64,000 nt of DNA. It comes from Candidatus Poribacteria bacterium. Lineage in GTDB: Bacteria > Poribacteria > WGA-4E > WGA-3G. This document shows, piece by piece, positions 60,337 through 64,000 of the stretch. Under the pieces are notes generated by a model, which saw only the letters and a program-made list of their open reading frames with translations, was not told the DNA's origin and did no database searches. The position numbers were made by a program, and so were the translations under genes. The stretch covers positions 1 to 64,000 of the forward strand of contig JAGFCB010000038.1 of NCBI GenBank assembly GCA_022394775.1. Direction: 5' to 3'. Position 1 is the stretch's first letter, and each line of letters starts with the position of its first letter.

Positions 60337-63330
60337 TTGGAAACGATCCGGATGCCGGAGGTAGACTTACGCCTTGGCGAACAAATTGATGGCTTTGAAG
60401 TCAAAGCCGTCACACCTATCGACGAACTACGCGCAGTGACAATTGAATTGGCGCATCAACACAGCGGTGCCCGTCTACTACATCTCTATACGGAAGATAC
60501 CGAAAATCTTTTCTCTATTAATTTCCCGACCCCACCATCGGATGATACCGGTGTCCCCCATATTCTTGAACACGCCGTCTTAGCAGGATCACAAAAATTT
60601 CCGGTGAAAGAACCGTTTTTTGAGATGATTAAAATGAGCATGGCGACGTTTATCAACGCCATGACAAGCTCAGATTTCACCTGCTATCCGGTGTCAAGCA
60701 ACGTGAAAAAAGACCTTTTCAATTTAGCGGAAGTCTATTTTGATGCAGTTTTCCATCCATTATTAACCGAAAACACTTTCAAACGCGAAGGGCACCACCT
60801 CGCCCCCGCTGATCCCGCTAATCCGACAGGCGATTTAAAAATAACAGGTATCGTCTATAACGAGATGAAAGGTGCATTTTCGGATCCAGAAGCCCGTTTA
60901 TTCCGATCAGTGATGAGACAACTCCTCCCAGATACGCTTTACGCCTGCGAATCCGGTGGCGATCCAGATGCCATCCCGGACTTGACTTATGCACAGCTGA
61001 AAGGGTTTCACGAAACCTATTATCACCCAAGCAACGGTTATTTCATTCTTTACGGAGACATTCCAACGCGTGATTATCTCGCCTTCCTCGCGGACAAGTT
61101 AGATAAAATCCCGAAGAATGCGGCGAGTACCGCGCTACGTCCATTGCGTCCGGAGGCCACACACCAACCGAGGTGGAACGCGCCCCAGACTGTAACGGAC
61201 ACTTATCCTGTTGGCGTGGACGAACCACTGAAAGAAAAGACTTACTTGATGCTCAGTTGGCTCACAGGGGACGCGACCAGCCCGGAAGAGGTGGTTCTGG
61301 CGCGCATTATGAGTCTTATCCTACTCGGCAATGAAGCCGCCCCGCTCCGTAAGGCGATTATCGATGCCAAACTCGGTGCTGACATCGCCTTCTCCGGCGC
61401 GAGTTCTATCGGACCAGGTGCTACTTTTTATCTTGCACTCAAAGGGAGTGAAGCGGATCGTATCGAAACGTTCACGCAACTTGTCACCGATACGCTCACA
61501 CAGATTGTGGATTCAGAGATTGATAGCGAAAAAGTGGAAGCGGCATTCCAGCAAGCAACTTATCACTATCAAGAAGTCGCGTCAATGTTCCCACTCCGCA
61601 TGCTCTACCGCGTCATTGAGGGTTGGATCTACGAAAAGGATTCAGATACCTTTCTAAAGATGGGTAAAACGCTGGATGATGTGCGTCAGCAGTGGTTGGA
61701 AAATCCTTCGATTTTCAACGATCTGATTCGTGAGAAGCTTATCGAAAACCCCCATCGTTTGACCAATATTCTATCTCCTGATCGCGATATGCAAGCAAAA
61801 ATGGATGCCGAACTCGCTGAACGGATGAAAGAGACACGCGCACAATTCACGGATGAAGAGGTGGCTCGGATTGCCGCTGATGCTGCCGAACTGGAACGTC
61901 TTAATGGCGTACCTAACCCACCGGAAGCACTCGCGAAGCTGCCACAACTCCAAGTTAGCGATCTCCCCAAAAAACCGAAACATATTCCAACAACGGTTGA
62001 GGATGTCGGCGGACAGAGTCTGCTGCGGAACGCTGTTTTTGCTAACGGTATTAACTACCTTATTCTGAATTTCAATTTACAAGGGTTCCCGGAGCATCTC
62101 TGGAGTTATCTACCGAGATACGCTGAAGCTATCAGCAAACTCGGTGCCGCTGATATGAGTTATGAAGAGATGGCACAACGGACATCCTCAGTCACCGGTG
62201 GCATTGGATGCTCACCGTGGTTTTCTACACACGCGTTGGATCCAAATCGTTCCATGCAGAGCATATCTTTTCACCTGAAAGCACTTGATGAGAAAATGGA
62301 TGCTGCGTTGGATGTCCTGCACGATCTGCTTTTTGCTGTGAACCCACGCGATACGGAACGCCTCCGAGACGTACTAACGCAAGCCGTTGCAGAATATCAG
62401 ACAGACATGATTCATGACGGCTCCAGTACGGCAATTCATCATGCTTCACGTGGACTTTCAGCGAACGCACATCTCGCTGAAATCATTTACGGGCTGCCGC
62501 AACTCCGCAATAGCGAAAAACTTCTCAACGATTTTGACGAACTTAATGCCGATCTTATGGGTCATATAGAGGAGATACGCGATTTTCTGCTAACCCGTGG
62601 ACGAGTGACCGCCAGTTTTACTGGTTCAGATGCCACTTTTGAAACGACGCGAACTCAGCTCGGTAACTGGCTTGACGCAATGCGGGACGAACCTGTTACT
62701 TCAGGATCAATTGCGTTCCAGCAATTTGAGACACCACCGAGGGAGGGCTTGGCGGGGCCGATTCAGATTGCGCACTGCGCGCACGTAATGCCGGCACCCC
62801 ATTATTCGCATCCAGATTCAACGCTGCTGACGATCGGTGCGCATCTCATTCGGCTCGATTATATACTGAGTGAAATCCGCTTTAAAGGCAATGCTTACGG
62901 TGCGAGATTCACCTATAGCCCGTCCGATGCGGTATTGTCCCAAGCCTCGTATCGCGACCCACATGTCGCACGCACGATCAATGTTTTCGAGCAGACGGTT
63001 GACTACGTTAAACAGGTGGAATGGACACAGATAGACATAGACCGTGCGATTATCGCTACGGCAAAAGATGGCGAGAAACCGATCCGTCCGAGTCAAGCGG
63101 CAAGCAGCGCACTCAGTCAACATCTCGTTGGACAGACGCTCGAGATGCGGGAAGAACGCTACGCGCAACTCCGCCAAGCAACCCCGACTGAGGTGAAACG
63201 TGCGATGCTTGAACTCTTGGAAGGGAACGGAGATAAAGCAGCGGTCTGTGCTGTTTCCAGTCGCGAGAAACTCGAAGCAGCGAACTGTGAACTGGCACAG
63301 CCTCTTGTTATTGAAGATATTTTAAGTTAA
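60337..63330 (+). CDS. M16C peptidase, presequence-protease (PreP) type
   Basis: A 997-residue inverzincin protease. The inverted zinc motif H75-x-x-E78-H79 lies in PHILEHAVLAGSQKFPVKEPF, and the second lobe, glycine-rich loops and C-terminal helices are in usual order. The length matches PreP, which degrades free peptides and presequences. The start is TTG 60337 with GGAGG 8 bases ahead; no ATG fits. There is no signal peptide, so it may be cytoplasmic. It is 50 bases after the miniature element. Confidence 0.9.
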   Translation: METIRMPEVDLRLGEQIDGFEVKAVTPIDELRAVTIELAHQHSGARLLHLYTEDTENLFSINFPTPPSDDTGVPHILEHAVLAGSQKFPVKEPFFEMIKMSMATFINAMTSSDFTCYPVSSNVKKDLFNLAEVYFDAVFHPLLTENTFKREGHHLAPADPANPTGDLKITGIVYNEMKGAFSDPEARLFRSVMRQLLPDTLYACESGGDPDAIPDLTYAQLKGFHETYYHPSNGYFILYGDIPTRDYLAFLADKLDKIPKNAASTALRPLRPEATHQPRWNAPQTVTDTYPVGVDEPLKEKTYLMLSWLTGDATSPEEVVLARIMSLILLGNEAAPLRKAIIDAKLGADIAFSGASSIGPGATFYLALKGSEADRIETFTQLVTDTLTQIVDSEIDSEKVEAAFQQATYHYQEVASMFPLRMLYRVIEGWIYEKDSDTFLKMGKTLDDVRQQWLENPSIFNDLIREKLIENPHRLTNILSPDRDMQAKMDAELAERMKETRAQFTDEEVARIAADAAELERLNGVPNPPEALAKLPQLQVSDLPKKPKHIPTTVEDVGGQSLLRNAVFANGINYLILNFNLQGFPEHLWSYLPRYAEAISKLGAADMSYEEMAQRTSSVTGGIGCSPWFSTHALDPNRSMQSISFHLKALDEKMDAALDVLHDLLFAVNPRDTERLRDVLTQAVAEYQTDMIHDGSSTAIHHASRGLSANAHLAEIIYGLPQLRNSEKLLNDFDELNADLMGHIEEIRDFLLTRGRVTASFTGSDATFETTRTQLGNWLDAMRDEPVTSGSIAFQQFETPPREGLAGPIQIAHCAHVMPAPHYSHPDSTLLTIGAHLIRLDYILSEIRFKGNAYGARFTYSPSDAVLSQASYRDPHVARTINVFEQTVDYVKQVEWTQIDIDRAIIATAKDGEKPIRPSQAASSALSQHLVGQTLEMREERYAQLRQATPTEVKRAMLELLEGNGDKAAVCAVSSREKLEAANCELAQPLVIEDILS

Positions 63331-63367
63331 ACCTGTTTGGACACACGTCTTCACCATCCTTACAATC

Positions 63368-63480
63368 AGGACTTACGCATTTCTCTATGATAATCTACGT
63401 ATTATGCGCACTGCTGGCGGGGTTGAAACCCTGCAGAAATACCCAAGCAAAAACCCAGCAAAGGGGGCTGCGTAAGTCCC
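63368..63480. repeat. AGGACTTACGCA-family miniature element, 113 bp
   Basis: The left end AGGACTTACGCA is at 63368-63379; the right end TGCGTAAGTCC at 63469-63479 differs only at its last base. The interior (CTGCTGGCGGGGTTGAAACCC, then GAAATACCCAAGC) matches the copy at 51583. It lies between the M16C stop and the next PQQ gene, 31 bases upstream of its start. Confidence 0.85.
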
Positions 63481-63510
63481 AAATAATAAAATATATGGAA
63501 GGAATTGAAA

Positions 63511-64000
63511 ATGAAAAGAATCGCAATTTTGACAATATGTATCTTTGCTTTAGCGGCGGTTGCGGCGATTGCGTCACAGCCGGAGGGTTTTGAGAAGAAC
63601 TGGCACCACTGGCGCGGCCCATACGCAACAGGCACTGCAATTGACGCGAATCCACCTACAACGTGGAGCGAGTCTGAAAATATCCGATGGAAAGTGGCAA
63701 TCCCCGGTATGGGACACGCCGCGCCGATTATTTGGGAAGACAAAATCTTCATCCAGACGGCTGTTGAGATTAAACCAGAGGAAAACAAATCTGAGGGGGA
63801 TGACAATCCATTCAGCGGTTTCTTTGGCGGAAATAAGGGGCCTACGTATAAATTCGACCTTCTCGCCATCAATCGGAAGGATGGAAGTATTCTTTGGCAG
63901 AAGACGCTCCGAGAAATCCAGCCCCATGAAGGAACGCACGGCGATGCTACTTACGCTTCAAACTCGCCAGTTACCGATGGCGAACATGTCTACGCCTATT
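63511..64000 (+). CDS. Exported PQQ-type propeller protein, 3' partial
   Basis: The gene runs off the window; 163 residues are visible. The start is ATG 63511 with GGAAGGA ahead. A signal peptide (about 1-22, LTICIFALAAVAAIAS) is followed by WHHWRGPYATGTAID, then IRWKVAIPGMGHAAPIIWEDKIFIQTAV and FDLLAINRKDGSILWQKTL, the usual PQQ-like blade opening. It is related to the 58874 protein, which starts with WPQWRGENREG. A repeat element lies just upstream. Confidence 0.85.
   Translation, partial: MKRIAILTICIFALAAVAAIASQPEGFEKNWHHWRGPYATGTAIDANPPTTWSESENIRWKVAIPGMGHAAPIIWEDKIFIQTAVEIKPEENKSEGDDNPFSGFFGGNKGPTYKFDLLAINRKDGSILWQKTLREIQPHEGTHGDATYASNSPVTDGEHVYAY

Overview
The window reads as a chromosome segment from an uncultured Gram-negative bacterium. 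The best match I can suggest is a Candidatus Poribacteria-like lineage. The reasons are the mix of phytanoyl-CoA dioxygenase-like enzymes, LamG, CBM9-like and PQQ-propeller exported proteins, an Omp85 cluster, Por-type C-terminal tails, and the futalosine-pathway gene mqnD. This is inferred from gene content only. No rRNA, tRNA, CRISPR array or transposase gene was seen.

Layout. 1-6.5 kb: outer-membrane cluster with two Omp85-type barrels, a TonB-like-anchored PA14 protein and two DUF4159 proteins. 6.6-15.9 kb: accessory metabolism with four phytanoyl-CoA dioxygenase-like proteins, an SDR, a GNAT, a GH43-like protein, a fused MNT-HEPN protein, a truncated restriction-nuclease remnant, and LamG and CBM9-like exported proteins. 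16.2-24.9 kb: core genes (ftsH-folP-acpS, a PorV-like barrel, an IMPACT-family protein, a GcvH-like protein, a tRNA/rRNA methylase, mqnD). 25-34 kb: unusual architectures (a beta/gamma-crystallin fusion, a flotillin with a long 22-residue repeat array, a zinc-ribbon/sugar-binding hybrid) plus an M6 protease with a Por-type tail. 34-51.5 kb: a DinG-type helicase, HtrA, an M28 protease, a DRG-type GTPase, a VWA protein, an M20 amidohydrolase, a cyclase/NB-ARC/TPR regulator, a TPR protein and aconitase. 51.6-64 kb: a lipoprotein, a Gfo/Idh oxidoreductase, an HNH nuclease, three exported proteins sharing a C-terminal tail, an SUMF1-fold lipoprotein, two PQQ propellers and an M16C protease.

How the genes may work together. 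Much of the window concerns the cell surface. Two kinds of C-terminal tail recur on exported proteins. One is a Por/FlgD-type Ig tail on the M6 and M28 proteases, in the same window as a PorV-like barrel. The other is a short terminal motif, roughly V-[DE]-P-x-[DG]-K-[LI]-x3-W-G-x-[IL]-K, on five exported proteins of at least three unrelated folds. I do not recognise this tail; it is the strongest candidate here for an undescribed sorting or anchoring system. A second theme is a family of short palindromic elements with AGGACTTACGCA ends, present in four copies of different decay states, lying close to gene starts and ends.
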